DNA of 64,000 nt from Ryuthela nishihirai (Eukaryota; Arthropoda; Arachnida; Araneae; Heptathelidae). Below are positions 45,320 through 57,353 of this stretch, in pieces. The stretch lies in the NCBI GenBank assembly GCA_038380435.1, contig JAWZYU010000759.1, positions 1-64,000 on the forward strand, given 5' to 3'. The translations under genes and the position numbers were made by a program. The notes beneath the pieces were generated by a model. It was not told the origin of the DNA, did not search any database, and saw nothing but the letters and a program-made list of their open reading frames with translations. Each line of letters opens with the position of its first letter. Position 1 is the first letter of the stretch.

Positions 45320-45650
45320 GGAAATCTTAAATCATTGCTGCCAGTGTAACTCCTTTAGCACCTGGACAATGACACTCCATCAATAAAATTTCAAAATTTT
45401 AGCATAAAAAAAGTTTATATAGTATTTGTTTGAATTTTGTCATTTTCCAAAATTTTCGACCGTCAGAGAGTGCAATTTAAGCTAGTGGGAAATTTTGAAA
45501 ATACGAATGGTAATATTACATCACTTATATCCAACCCCAAAATAATTTTTCATTTATCTCCAAAAAACGGATATTTATTATGTAATATGTGTGTAACTTC
45601 TTTTTTCAAAAATTCGACATTTTTGAGAAAATGATTATTCAAAATCGTTA
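45320..45650 (+). repeat. R1 repeat fragment
   Basis: Contains 'CACTCCATCAATAAAATTTCAAAATTTTAGCATAAA', 'GTATTTGTTTGAATTTTG', 'GAGAGTGCAATT' and 'AATAATTTTTCATTTATCTCC' in the order seen in the 39.3-kb units. It is diverged and non-coding. Confidence 0.5.
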
Positions 45651-45814
45651 GTGGATAGTTTACCATTGTTAGTGGAAAAATTGAATGTCAAAAAATTCGC
45701 GATACCAACAATTTATTTTCAATTACCTGGAGCCTAGCAAAATGGGGAATTTCAGTGTCATTTCAATGGGAATCTAACATCGAAGCTCAATAACTTTTAT
45801 ATTATGTATTTTAG

Positions 45815-46164
45815 GGGTTGGGTTGTTTTGCCTCTGAGCGGCACTTTTTTGCACACCATGGGCTAAATGTCCAGGTCACCAGGACCCTGAAGGCTCAGAG
45901 AAGGTTGGGGGAGGGGACCCACTGGAACAGCAGTCAGGAGACAAAGGTAGCCTCCCGTCAAGGCCATCCAGTGTGTTCTTTAATGTGCAGAGGGTATGGC
46001 TCTCTCCCCCACATGCCTAATGTGCCATCCAATGAACAGCAGCCTTTCCAAACCCATCGGTGTCCCCTACTGACCATGGGCAGGGTGGGGAGTTTTGCAG
46101 AAATAAATCTCAACACTGACCGGCTGGGACTCGAACCTGGGAACTGCAGATTACGAGCCTGGTG
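45815..46164 (-). mobile_element. SINE1 copy E, minus strand
   Basis: Reverse complement of SINE1. It starts with the tail (TGTTTTGCCTCTGAGCGGC), then the body (GTTCTTTAATGTGCAGAGG), then the head with the B box GGTTCGAGTCCCAG in reverse and 'ATTACGAGCCTGGTGC'. The A box is missing. It adjoins mariner 2. No target duplication was recognised. Confidence 0.85.
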
Positions 46165-46169
46165 CAAAG

Positions 46170-46760
46170 TTGCAGAGTCTACTTCAGTTATGGAACTCTT
46201 GGTGGTACTCATGTTGGAGAATACTCCACAACTCTGAATGAAGGCATTTTTGCAAGGTTTTTCCCCTTGAAGAGGGCTTTCCATCAAGTTACTTTTAAAT
46301 TTTTTAGAACAACTATAAGTTGCATGGGGCGAGATCGAGTGAATATGCTGGATTGTATAGCTGTTTGATTTTTTTTCCAGCTCCTGATAGGCGTAACTCG
46401 CTGGGTTTTCTGAGCACTGGCTTTGTCATGAAGAAGGAGAACATTTGACATACCTGTTGTTGGACGCTGCTCCTTCATCTCCTTAACTCTTTTTGGGCAA
46501 AACACTGTTGGTGTAGTATTGGTCATTTTTGTAATTTTTTCAGGTAAGGTGTCCTTGGGAATTGAAAAAATTGTGTACATCCTCTTCCTAGAGGGAATGT
46601 CTTTCTGGAGGATTTGGGGATGTGGTTCATCTTATGCAACCAAAGCATAGTTATTGATCTTTCTGTGAGTCTCTTTTCATGCAACTGAATTCTGCTGTCT
46701 GTAATGTCCAGTGTTGATACTCAGTGGCAGTACACAGTTTATGAAGAAGTAGTGCTTGTC
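46170..46760 (-). mobile_element. Mariner transposon 2, decayed, minus strand
   Basis: The minus strand holds a mariner catalytic-domain remnant. KEMKEQRPTTGMSNVLLLHD is followed by KASAQKTQ (second catalytic Asp in LLLHD), then a 'HATYSC.KKFKSNLMESPLQGEK' stretch at the position of the 'PSDYHLF...LKGK' region, then a C-terminal tail. The third acidic residue is not recognisable. The terminal repeats were not found. Confidence 0.65.
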
Positions 46761-47329
46761 TTTCAACTGAAATCTTTCCAGGTACACCTCTGTAATTTGG
46801 TTTTATGGCTGTGTAGTTATTGTTGTTTTATGGCTACTTTCTGGCCTTCTATAGTCTGTTTTTGATTTAAAATTTCCTCTGTGGTTTTTAGTATAATAAA
46901 ATCAGTGTCCTTGCGGTTGTAGTAACTCATTGGCACAGGTTAGCTGTATTTCCTTCTGTTGTTAATGTGGGAATTATAGTTGATCTTCTTTAGTGTAGTA
47001 GTCGACATCTATATGCTGTTGCTGCACACTATCAGTCGAGACTGTTTTCGGAACCTAAGTTCCTGACTATCAGCTTCTGTATACCAATCTGTTTAAATTA
47101 ATGCATGGTTGAAACCTCCTTTGAGGTTCTCACTTTTCATACAACTGCAACATTTTGACTCAGCGGTGGTTGTTGTTGCTGTTGGTGTTGTTGCTGCAAA
47201 AGTGTAATACCAGAAAGAACTCATCAGTCCCAAAATAAGCAAGATGGGTAGCCCATGGGAGAACATGTAAATGATACAAAGCACAGCACATGCGCATCAT
47301 GTTTGACAGTAAAGCCCCTTGGGAATGGT
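46761..47329. other. Unassigned DNA with a dispersed repeat at 47101-47180
   Basis: Mostly unrecognised. The block 47101-47180 (from TGAGGTTCTCACTTTTCATA to GACTCAGCGGTGGTTGTTG) recurs in reverse at 63921-64000. Both copies are bordered by a (CAA)n-type simple repeat, as expected for the tail of a retroposon. Confidence 0.5.
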
Positions 47330-47748
47330 GTAAGAGGAGATTACAAAGAGCCAGTGTTAAAGCACTGGTATTGTGTTTGCTCGCAGTTCTTGCGCACTAA
47401 AGGATAAAGTATGCCCTGTTGAAGAACACAGCATCCATACGACCAGGTTTCTGACTTTGATTGAGGGAGAATTGTGGGGTTACAGGAAGGCGGATTATCA
47501 TACTTAGACATCGGTGCTCATGTTGAACAGAATGCTGCCACAGTGATGAGAATATGACGTCAGTGGGTAGAGGAGGAACAAACTCACCGATGTCAGGGAT
47601 CTCAATTGCCCTGTCACACAAATGAATGATAGGACAGACATCTTGTGTGCATGGCTATAAATGATTGTACAGCCACTTCAGCTTGTCAAACACTTTAGCT
47701 CAACAGTTAGGGTGTATTGCACATCAACCAGTGTCCGCATGTACAGTT
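47330..47748 (+). mobile_element. Tc1-like transposon, family C, 5' half
   Basis: Plus-strand frames give the N-terminal helix-turn-helix region of a Tc1 transposase: an equivalent of 'GGLSYLDIGAHVEQNAATV', then RQWVEEEQTHR, DRHLVCMAINDCTATS and a 'STGV'-like end at 47748. There the 3' tail of LINE copy 2 begins. The second half continues at 53522 in the same orientation, so the LINE inserted into this element. Confidence 0.75.
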
Positions 47749-47770
47749 GGTTGGTTGGTTGTTTTGGGTT

Positions 47771-50700
47771 TTATGGTGCATAGGCAGCTAAGGCCATATA
47801 TGATGATGATGATGAATAAAAGGGTAAAAGAAACAGAAACCCACAACCAAAGTAAAAAATTAATAGAGTAAAGGGTAAAGGACAAAACCAACAGATATAA
47901 AAAATGCAAAAATAAGAAAGACGTGCAAAGCAATAAATATAAGTTATAAAAGGAAAACCAACCCAAGTGTAAAAGGCCCAGGTTGGACAGTGTATAGATG
48001 ACAAAGCCATAAAATTAAATTCTAGTAAAATAACTGTTAAAATGTAAAAGCAAAGACAGGAGGTAAAGGACTCATCAGATAAAAGATGGCCGAATGTAAG
48101 AGGCTCGGCCGTAAAATTATGGAAGGTAAAATATAAACAGTGTTCAAGGTTAGAAGCAGGACAAATTATTAAAATATGTTTAATGGTTAAAATGGTGTCA
48201 CAAAACTCACACTTAAGTTCGTTGCCTGCCTGAAGATGAAAGGAATGTGTAATATACAAATGAACTAAGTGGAGCCGGGCAAGTAAGTGGAGTCGGGCGA
48301 GTACAACTTCCTCCTTGCGATTCCCATGAAAACAAGACTGCGAATGTTCGACAATAGGCTTGATCTTGTTACCAACTTGTTCAGACCAAGATCTTTGCCA
48401 CTGTGCCTGGAGCTCGATGGAAAAACACTGCCGGAAGTCCAAGTATGGAACCGGCAGCGGAGAGTCGGAGAGGGGCATGGCTGACCTGGCAGCAGCATCT
48501 GCCAAGTCATTGCCCCTGATCCCAACATGCCCAGGCACCCAACAGAAGAGAACTGTGGTGGTAGCTGCCAGAAGATGAGCTAATGGCAGATCTTGGAGAC
48601 AACAGGGTGAGGCTGATGCCTCACTGAGATCAAAGCAAATTGGTGTAGAGGACACACCAACAATGATGCTTAGCTGCTATGTGATCCAAGGCAAAACTGA
48701 TAGCATACAACTCTGCAGTGAAGATGGAACACTGCTATGGGATTTGGTCTGCAATGATTACATCACAGCAGACCATGGCTGATACCACAGATGTACTGAA
48801 CTTTGAACCATCTTTGAAAACAGGCAAGACATCTGGGTGCTCAGCACGATGGCTGTCAAAAATTGCTGATATACACAATCGGGTATAAAGGTCTTCCTCA
48901 TCCTACAAAAAGCGAATTTACAGGAAGGGGAAACAGCGAGCCAAGGTGGAAGTGGCTCAGCTGTTGAGTGTGCAATGCTATTGATACTGGTGTTAATGTC
49001 TCGCAGGTAACCTCGGACATGTAACTCGAACGGACGAACGGCACTCGGCCAATTCTGGTATAACATTTCCTATGGGGGACTGAAAACACAGTCCCAAGTG
49101 GGATGGCCTGGCAGGGATCGCAATTTTGTTGCATACTACAGGGACAACTGCTGATGGTGGATAGATAAAGATGGTTCGCGGTCTCAACATAAGTGACTCT
49201 GGACCAGTGAAGTGTGGTAGGCTCTCGTGCAAAGATGTAGGGCCTGATGATGGAGGGGGTCCAGCACCTTCATCACTGAATCCCTGGCAGAGTCATACAC
49301 CTGGGATCTGTAATTGAGTTTCGACCAGACAAGTGCATGATAGAGGCAGAGCAATGAACATCCGTCCGCCCCCGAAGAGAGAGAGGAGAGGACCTTAATG
49401 ATGTTCAATGCCCATGTGCACTTACACCTGAGATGTCATATATGTGGTAGAAAGGAAAATTTCTGGTTTCTCGGTCTCCGCCACAAATGGAATGATGTTA
49501 CCCCCGAGCGGTCCAAAAAACGATAAACAACCAAACCAAACCCCCATGCCGTAGCTCAGGGTCCAGATGAAGATTACGCTTGCGGCAAAAGTGCACGCAA
49601 GTAGTCTTCTGTGGAGAACTGAAACCCATTGGTTGTCACACAAACCGAAAGAACATTCAGGGCAATCTATAGTTGTCGTTCAGTGACCCTCATGCTGGAT
49701 GACGAGCAATAGATGCAATAGTCATCAACATAGAGGGCATTGCCTACAGTTGGAGGAAGCTAGCATGTAATAGAATTTATCTTGATAATGAAAAGCGTAA
49801 CAATCAGGATGCAGCCCTGTGACACTCCCTGATCTTGGGGGAAAGGCTGTGACAGAGTGTTGCTGATAGAACTCTCTAACTACGAGAAGATAAAAAGTTT
49901 GCTATGAAGATTGGCATGTGACCTCGCAAGCTGAAACTATGGAGGTCACAAAGAATGCCAAATCTTCACGCTGTGTCGTACACTTTTTCGATGTCAAAGA
50001 AAATGGACACCAGGTTCTCTCGACGTGAAAACAAATTCCTGATCTCCGATTTGAGGCAGATCAGGTGGTCTAAAGTAGACCTGTGCCTGTGAAATCCACA
50101 CTGGGTGTTGGAAAAAGGCCTTAATGTTCCAAATACCAGGCTAGCCTAGTATTTACCATTCTTTCCAAAACCTTGTAGACGTAGCTCATCAACACAATTG
50201 GATGATAATGCAAAGGAATCTTGGGATCTTTGCCTGGCTTGGGGAAAGCCAAGACGATGGCCTCCCACCAGGTGTCCGAAAACTGCTCCTTAATGAAAAT
50301 GCAGTTGAAGAGTCAGAGCAGCCGATCCTTACTCAATGGTGAGAGATGTTGCAGCATTGCATAATGGATATTGTCTGGTCCAATGGTGGATGCACGAGAA
50401 GTGTGCAGAGCAAGACTAAGTTCTTCTGCTGTGAATGGGCTGTTGTAAGACTCCAGGCGGTTCGAATGGAAGGACAGCGGAGTGCATTCGGTCTTGCTCC
50501 TTTGGGCCAGAAACTCGGGGGGAGTAGGAGAATAAAGAAGAGATGGAGGAGAATGACTCCCCCAGAGTGTCGGCAATTGCTTGAGGATCAGCAATTGCCT
50601 GTCCATTGTGCTCCAGAATCGATAATGAGTGGGATATGTACTTCCCACCCATCTTCCGAACCTTATCCCACACCACCTTCGAACTGGTCATGCGGGTGAT

Positions 50701-51764
50701 CGAAGACGTATATGTGATCCAAGATTTCTTCTGGCTCTGGTGCCAAACGAAACAGGCTTTCACCCTGGCACATTTGAATGCTTCAAGGTTGGGGGACGTT
50801 GGATATCTCCAAAAAACCCCCAAGCCTTGTTCTGAGCCTTATGAACTGTGGTGCAATCTGGATTCCACCACGGTTTCAGAAAACGAGGAAACCGTATCGA
50901 AGTTTCAGGAATTGTGGATGCAGATGCATCAATTGCATGCAATACAGTCCGTTATCTCCGCTACTGCCACGCTGATGGGCTCCTGGTTGACAGAGTGGTC
51001 ATTGAGCTCAGAGAGCTACTCGAAACCACTCCAGTCAGCCCGATCGACCTCCACCATAAGACTCATGAAGGGCTGCAAGATCCCCACTGGTGAGATGGTA
51101 CATACCACAGGGAGGTGATCTCTTCCATAAGGGTTGTCCTCAACCTCCCATGTAAAGAGTTGAAGGATCAAGGAGCAGATGGTGAGGTCAATGGCAGTGA
51201 ATGTGCAGATTGGTGAGTGAAAGTAAGTATTAACATTAGTGTTCAACAGGGAGAGAGAAGGATCTAGGAGCCACTGCTCCAGGACCCTACCCATTGGTTA
51301 ATTGAAAATGGGGACATGTTTTCCTAAGTACCTGATCACTTGCGGAGAGGATGATTGTGTCCATTGAAGTCTACCATTTTGAGGAAGGGAGATGGCAGCT
51401 GTGAGAAGAGATCATCAAGGTCTTCCTGAAAGACGATGCTTCTAGGTGGAAGATATACTGAGCAGACAGTCAGGGAGAACCCCACGAAGAGGTGGATGGC
51501 TACTGCCTCTAAGTTGGTGGTGAGGGGTATGACCTGGAATGGAGAATGGTTGCTAAAGAGAATGGTGACACCCCCGTGAGCTGGACCATCTCCATCCCTG
51601 TCCCAGCGAACTAGTGAAAAGTGTCAGATCGTGGGATCTGTGACTGGCTGCAAGTATGTCTACTGCAGGCACACACAGGTGGTCTGGTGTGCCTGAAGGA
51701 GGTCCTTGTTGTCGTCAGTATTCCTCTAGAATCCATGACAATTCCATTGTAGGAGTGTGGCCAT
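47771..51764 (-). pseudogene. LINE copy 2 ORF2 (endonuclease, RT, RNase H, zinc finger)
   Basis: The start matches the ATG of copy 1 ORF2 (51764). RT motif A reads FFDIEKVYDTAWRFGIL (about 49990) and motif C NALYVDDYCI (about 49735), an intact YVDD. The last frame (294 codons, 48655-47771) carries FCWVPGHVGIRGNDLADAAA, the C-terminal RNase H motif with its Asp. A cysteine-histidine cluster CEFCDTILTIKHILIICP follows. Upstream parts have frameshifts. The endonuclease contains a substituted segment (see findings). Confidence 0.85.
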
Positions 51765-51829
51765 CTCAGGACTTAGAAGAGTGGGTGGATGAATTCCTAT
51801 TGATCTTAACGACCTCAGAGGACGGTTTA

Positions 51830-52740
51830 GTGAATAGGGAGGTAGTCAGTATCCATATCCTCGGAATCATTTGAGGGGCAAGGATCAGTAACCTGCTCTT
51901 TGTGGTGGAGTGATTTTTTATTTTTTTGGCCCCGGTGGGGACCTCTTTGGTTTGGAAGGTCTAGCTGTCTGAGGATAGGAAGGACGATGCCTTCCAGTGG
52001 AGGTGGAAGGCTGAGTTGCAGGAATGGAAATGGGGATTGATTTCGAAGTCGACACCACCCTTGGTTTCGCCTGCATCAGGAGGTATCTTGCTGCAGGTGA
52101 AAAAGATTTAGTAGGTGCTATACTGATGTCAATCTTCACCACCACCGAAGTCATTGGAATGGTGAGCTTTCCAATGACTGCACTGGCATAGGAAATCTTG
52201 CCAGGTGGGGTGGGCAGTGCAGCAAGCTTTCTTGCCTCAGCGTAAGAGATGTTGTTCATGATCTTTAGGCGTTGCACCTCCTTTTCCTCCTTCCACTTGG
52301 GATGGTTGCAGGAGTACACCAGATGTTCACCACTACAGTTCACTCAGCTTGCCTTTTCTGCTGTGCAATCAGGAACAAGGTGATCCTGACTGCCACAGCG
52401 AGCACAGGTGGGTTTGTCCCGGCAAGCTGTGCGGGCATGACCGTATATCTGACACTGAAAAGAGCACAGAGGGTATGGAATATACGGCCATGCCTCTCAA
52501 TGAAAATGCCTGCTTTGATGGAAGAAGGCAAGTGTGAATTCAATGTTTTGTGGGGAGTGACCTCGACAGCCACTCCACCAATCTCTCTGACGTTCAGGAG
52601 CAGTTCCAAGAGTTTGGAACAAGTGGTCTCAACCTGCAAGTTGCCAGATCATAAGCGCTTGACAGATTTTGGCTCTCCTGCAAGACCTTTCAAACCTTTG
52701 TTAACAAAAAATGGGGACACGTTCCTAAGTACCTGATCAC
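51830..52740 (-). pseudogene. LINE copy 2 ORF1 (gag-like)
   Basis: Pieces include VREIGGVAVEVTPHKTLNS, a decayed knuckle region, CSGEHLVYSCNHPKWKEEKE, then the better preserved tail RLKIMNNISYAEARKLAALP and a Ser/Pro/Lys-rich end. It aligns block by block with ORF1 of copy 1. Copy 2 lacks the 'EEEILSELTPEGVTAVHRV' part through an internal deletion. Confidence 0.78.
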
Positions 52741-53521
52741 TTGTGGAGAGGATGATCAGAAAACTTGGGAATAAAGACACAGACAAAGATGACAGCGTAG
52801 ATAACAGGTACAATAAGGAAGATGGGGGCTCATGTTGAGCTCTCTTAGTGGCATTGATTGCATTAATTTCATCATCTACTCTCCTGTTTGTTTTTGTGCG
52901 GTTCAGTGCCCACTGTCCCCACCCTCCACGGAGCTCAACAAGGGGATGCCCAGTCGGGCGCCAGGGCTACCCAGGCATTATACCCACGCAGACAGTGAGC
53001 CAAGCCCTTACAAATAAATAAAAGGAAAATGAAAAGAGAAATGTGTAGAAATAAACTTTCTACACAAAAGTAACTAAGCAAAAAATAACAAATTGTGATC
53101 GACCAAACTGGCCTCACAAAGATAGAATAACTTCATAAGGAAAATAAGTTGTGAGGTAACTCTCAAAACCTGTACATGAGCAAGGTTACTCACAGCTCTG
53201 CATAGTTGATCCTAGCAGGACCTGCCCACCAGCCGATTGATCCTGTGGTCCTGGAGCAGAGGCCCCGGAATCCTCAGCCCAGCCCCATGATGACAGGCTT
53301 TCCAATTGCAAGGCGGCCAAAGGGCTGCCAGTCATCAGCTGAAGAGAAAAGACTGGGACTTCCAAGCAACTATCAGGATCCTCTTTTCCCAGAACACGAG
53401 TCTCCGTGTACGGCAAACACACGGGTGAGCGTTCAGGACCATGTGGAGATACCCGAGCCAGCAGAACCTTCACAGGGTGGTCCCCTCACCACGTACAGGA
53501 GCTTGCACTGTGGGGCCACAC

Positions 53522-54362
53522 GTATAGTTTGATGTTGTCTGCAGCATCGGGGCATCTTTGCTAGGTGGCCATTGCTTCGGCTACCATTGACTCTACAACA
53601 GAGGCATATGCAACTGCAATGGTGCCAAGAATGTCACACATGGATGTGTGAATTGCATCACATTGTCTTTTTAGATGTAGCACCCTCTTTAGTATGCAGC
53701 ACCATGATGGGCGAATCCATATCTGGCGTTACTGTGGCAACAGGCTCAGTGAGACATTATGATGCTCATGACCTGTATGGTGTTCATGATGCAGCACCAT
53801 ACAGGTCTGTTCTCTGGTGTTATGGTACAGGGTGCCATTGGAATCCACTCATGCATGCACCTCATACGTATTACCGGGACTTTGAACAGCCAACCTGTGG
53901 TACAACCACAGGCTCCAACACTGAGGTGTTACCCACTGGTGAGATTAGACAACACTGAGGTGTTACCACATGGATAACAATTCCTGGATTGCCACAATGT
54001 GACACTTCTGCCTTGGCCTGCACATTCACTGGATCTGTCCCAAATTGAACATGTTTGGTCCATGATCTCATGACGACTAGCACACTAAACACCAGCAGCT
54101 GCTACAATGATGAACTGCATGGAGTGACATTCCCCAAACACACATTCGATGTCTCATCCTCTCAGTGCCGGACCATGTAGCAACGATTATTGCCACTCAT
54201 GGTGACTACACAAGATACTGATTTCATTGTATTCCACAAGTCTAACCGAGTTGTATTTCTAATCATTTGATCCTTGTAACCTAAGCTATGTGTTTACTAA
54301 ATATGGCTGTGATATCTGTAGTCTTTTCTGGAGTTGCACCTTTAACGGCCAGCAGTGTATTT
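53522..54362 (+). mobile_element. Tc1-like transposon, family C, 3' half
   Basis: Continues the 47330-47748 half. A 'RLPLTLQQRHMQLQWCQE' stretch, the remains of a 'SDESRFCLQHHDGRI' region, 'LYGV..SVLWCYGTGCHWN', and a last part resembling 'LLPWPAHSLDLSQIEHVWSMI' are visible in different frames. The end GGAGTTGCACCTTTAACGGC is typical of Tc1 termini. About a 15-bp phrase (AACACTGAGGTGTTACC) is duplicated at 53919 and 53950. Confidence 0.72.
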
Positions 54363-54446
54363 CATTTTCTATTGATTTGTCGCCAAGTAACTGGAAGATT
54401 TCAATATTTTGGTGATTGGAACAAGAATAAAAAAATTTGAACCAAA

Positions 54447-57327
54447 TCATCATCATTACCATCATCATCCTCAAGCAGCCATGGGCTACAGAGGTCCAAC
54501 CAGACCGTGCAATTTAGTTCTCTAAGCAAGTCTATCCTGAGCTACATCTACTGCATCTGGCCACTGCACCACCAATTCTAACAAGGTCCTGTTTGACATT
54601 GTCTGCCCACCGCATCCTGGCTCTCCCCTTCTTTCTGAGGCCTTTATGCACACTGTTCATAACCCTATTCGCCAATCTATAATTATTCATACGGGCAACA
54701 TGGCCAAACCAACGGAGTCTGTTACTGCACAATATGCTGCTTAAAGGAGGTTGCAAACTCCTTTGCCTAACCTCATCTTTAGTTACAAAGTTGAACCACC
54801 TAATGCCCAAGATACTGCGTAAGCATCTGGAATCCAAAGCATCTAGTTTCCTGTTATCTTGTTTACAAAATGTCCAAGTTTCACTACCATAACTAACCCT
54901 AGAAAGAACCAAACTATTATACAGTCTAAATTTAGTCTTTTAGTGTATATGCCTATTTCTCCACACTTTCCATAGATTCTTAAAAGTCCTGACAGTAATC
55001 CCTAGTCATCAGTTAATATTGTGCCACACATCACAAGTATCTGTTATATAACTTCCAAGATAATTAAACTGTGACACCTGCTCAAGACTGCAACCATTTG
55101 GATGAACCGAATCACAGCCTGCCTGACCAATTTTCATCACTTTAGTTTTCTCTCTGTTTATAACTAACCTACTCTACTACTCTCACACACGACTCAGTGT
55201 TATTATAGAGAGCTTTCATTATGTTAACTAACTTGTCAGGTATACCATATGATCTCACAATGAACCACAAATTATGATGATCAACAGAGTCAAAAGCCTT
55301 TTTGAAATCAACAAAGCTAGCAACCAAAGGTTTCTGAAACCCTAAATATTTCTCAAGAATCTGTCTAAGTGAAAATATCTGATCCACACATCCCCTACCA
55401 CTTTTGAATCCACATTGCTCATCACGCAATTGCCTGTCAACCAGATTCTTAATTCTATTAAGCACAATCATGGAAAGAACTTTACCTGGAACAGAGAGTA
55501 GGCTCCTATAGTTATCACAAGAACTGCGATCACCTTTTTTGAAAATAGGGATAACAATAGCTCTGGTAAAATCGTTAGGTACCATGCCTTTATCATAAAA
55601 GATATTCAGAATTTCAGTCATCCAAGTGGTAACCGAAACATTCCCAGCTCTTAGCATTTCTGTAGTAATTTCATCTACCCCTGGGGATTTATGAAGTTTA
55701 AGTTTAGAAAGAGCCAAAATAACTTCAGATTGTGTTATTGGGCCAACATTAAAGCCAGCAATGCATCTATCATCATTGCAAAAAAATTGGAGTAAAATTA
55801 ATCACATTGTTTAGAACATCACTGAAATGCTCAGTCCACTTAGCCATGACAGAACACTCACCTTCTATAACCTTACATCGTTTATTCTTCAATCCCTTCC
55901 TTTTTTCTACCACACAAAACATTAACTATCTGGTACAGCTCTCTGCTGTTGTGCTGTCTAGCTGCTTCCTCGGCTTTGTCAATCAAGCCATCAAGCCAAA
56001 GATTCTTATCAGCAGCTAACTGATCTTTTTCACGTTTAAGTTCTCTGTAATGCTTTCTATTAGGACTAGTAGGGTATTTATTAAGGACATTCCTGCAGTT
56101 CTTTCTTTCCAATATAAGCTCAAGTGAATTTATCACTCAGATAATTCTGTCTCTTCTGCTCCTTTTTTCCTAAAACAGTACTCTTAGTGTCCAAAATTGC
56201 CTGTTTAAAATGATCCCATTCTTCCTCAACTTCAGTAGTAAGCATACCATGACTGTCATAATGAATAAGTAACCTATCATGGTAAGCCTTGGATATAACT
56301 GGGTCTTTCAGAGCTTCAGTATTAAAAGCAAATTTTTAAACCCTAGCACAACACTTTTAAGTTTAAGTTGCAACACACTTTTAACAAGGTAATGGTCAGA
56401 TCCAATTTCAGCTCCCCTATATGACCTGGTATTCTAACAGAACTAGCACATTTGCTGTAAATTAATATATAATCAATCATATTCTTATGCAGCCCATCAA
56501 GTGAAACCCATGTTTACTTAAGTATGTCACGGTGTTTGTAATAAGTGTTAGTTATTCTGAAACCATTGAGTTTAGTTACCTGTAGGAGACGTTCCCCATT
56601 TCCATTGCAGCTACCAATACCAAAAGGGCCAATCACCCCTCCCCAAAGGTCAGAGTCAGTACCAACTTTGGCATTGAAGTCACCTAGAACAAGGGTAATA
56701 TCTCCTTTCTTGACAGAATTCAAAATATCCTGAAGTTGTCCATAAAACCTATCCTTCTCATCCTCATTGGCATCCTCAGTGGGGGCATAACAGCAGATAA
56801 CATTCAAGTCTTTAATGCTTCTCTGAAATTTTCCTGTAAGAAACCTTTCATTAATGCACTCATATCCTAGAAGAGCATCACTAGCGTGTCTGCTGAGAAG
56901 CAGACCCACGCCTTTGTGATGTTTATTGTCGTCCCTCCCTGAAAAGAGAAATTTAAGATTATTTTTAAGAATCTGACCTTTATCTGTCCATCTGGTCTCT
57001 TGCTAGCCAAGAATATCTAAATTATAATGGTGGAATTCTTGTGTGAGGACATCAAGAGAAAAAGCTCTGTGCAGAGTCCTCACATTCCAACTACCTATGG
57101 AGAGAAAATGGTTAGTGGGATGTTTAAAGAAACTGTGTTTATTGAATGAGGAAATGCCAACAAAAAACAAACAGCCCCCTAATCGCAGACATGGGGCAAA
57201 GACCCATTCCCCCACCACTAAAGGCTGAAGCCATCTACACCGGGAGACTTCCTCCAATGTAGAATTTGATGATGCCAATAGAAGCAAAGAGTTCAGGTGC
57301 ATGCAATGACCTCTGCTCAGGATTATC
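54447..57327 (-). mobile_element. RTE-type LINE copy h, internally deleted
   Basis: The 3' end at 54447 has an (ATC)n tail followed by the C-terminal domain (RWFGHVARMNNYRLANRVMN). RT runs to 55717 (KSPGVDEITTEMLRAGNVSV, FTRAIVIPIFKKGDRSSCDN, VDFKKAFDSVDHHNLW). Motifs B and C are lost in a deletion at about 55185. The endonuclease (GDFNAKVGTDSDLWGGVIGP) ends 5'-truncated at 57327, precisely where copy i begins. Confidence 0.88.
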
Positions 57328-57353
57328 CATCATCATCATCAAGCAGCCATGGG

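Larger units (their letters stand above)
47749..53521 (-). mobile_element. RNase H-bearing LINE, copy 2, essentially full length (5.8 kb)
   Basis: Same family as 25131-30667 but complete at both ends. Its 3' end is GCCTATGCACCATAAAACCC followed by AAAACAACCAACCAACCA, a (CCAA)n tail. The flanks GTACAGTT (47741-47748) and GTATAGTT (53522-53529) look like the target duplication, one mismatch, and they join the two halves of Tc1-C. Order on the minus strand: 5' region, gag-like ORF1, endonuclease, RT, RNase H, C-terminal zinc finger. ORFs are broken by stops. Confidence 0.88.

Noticed and set aside
47771..48655. 294-codon open frame as an independent host gene
   Set aside because: It is the RNase H and zinc-finger end of LINE copy 2 plus read-through of its 3' UTR.
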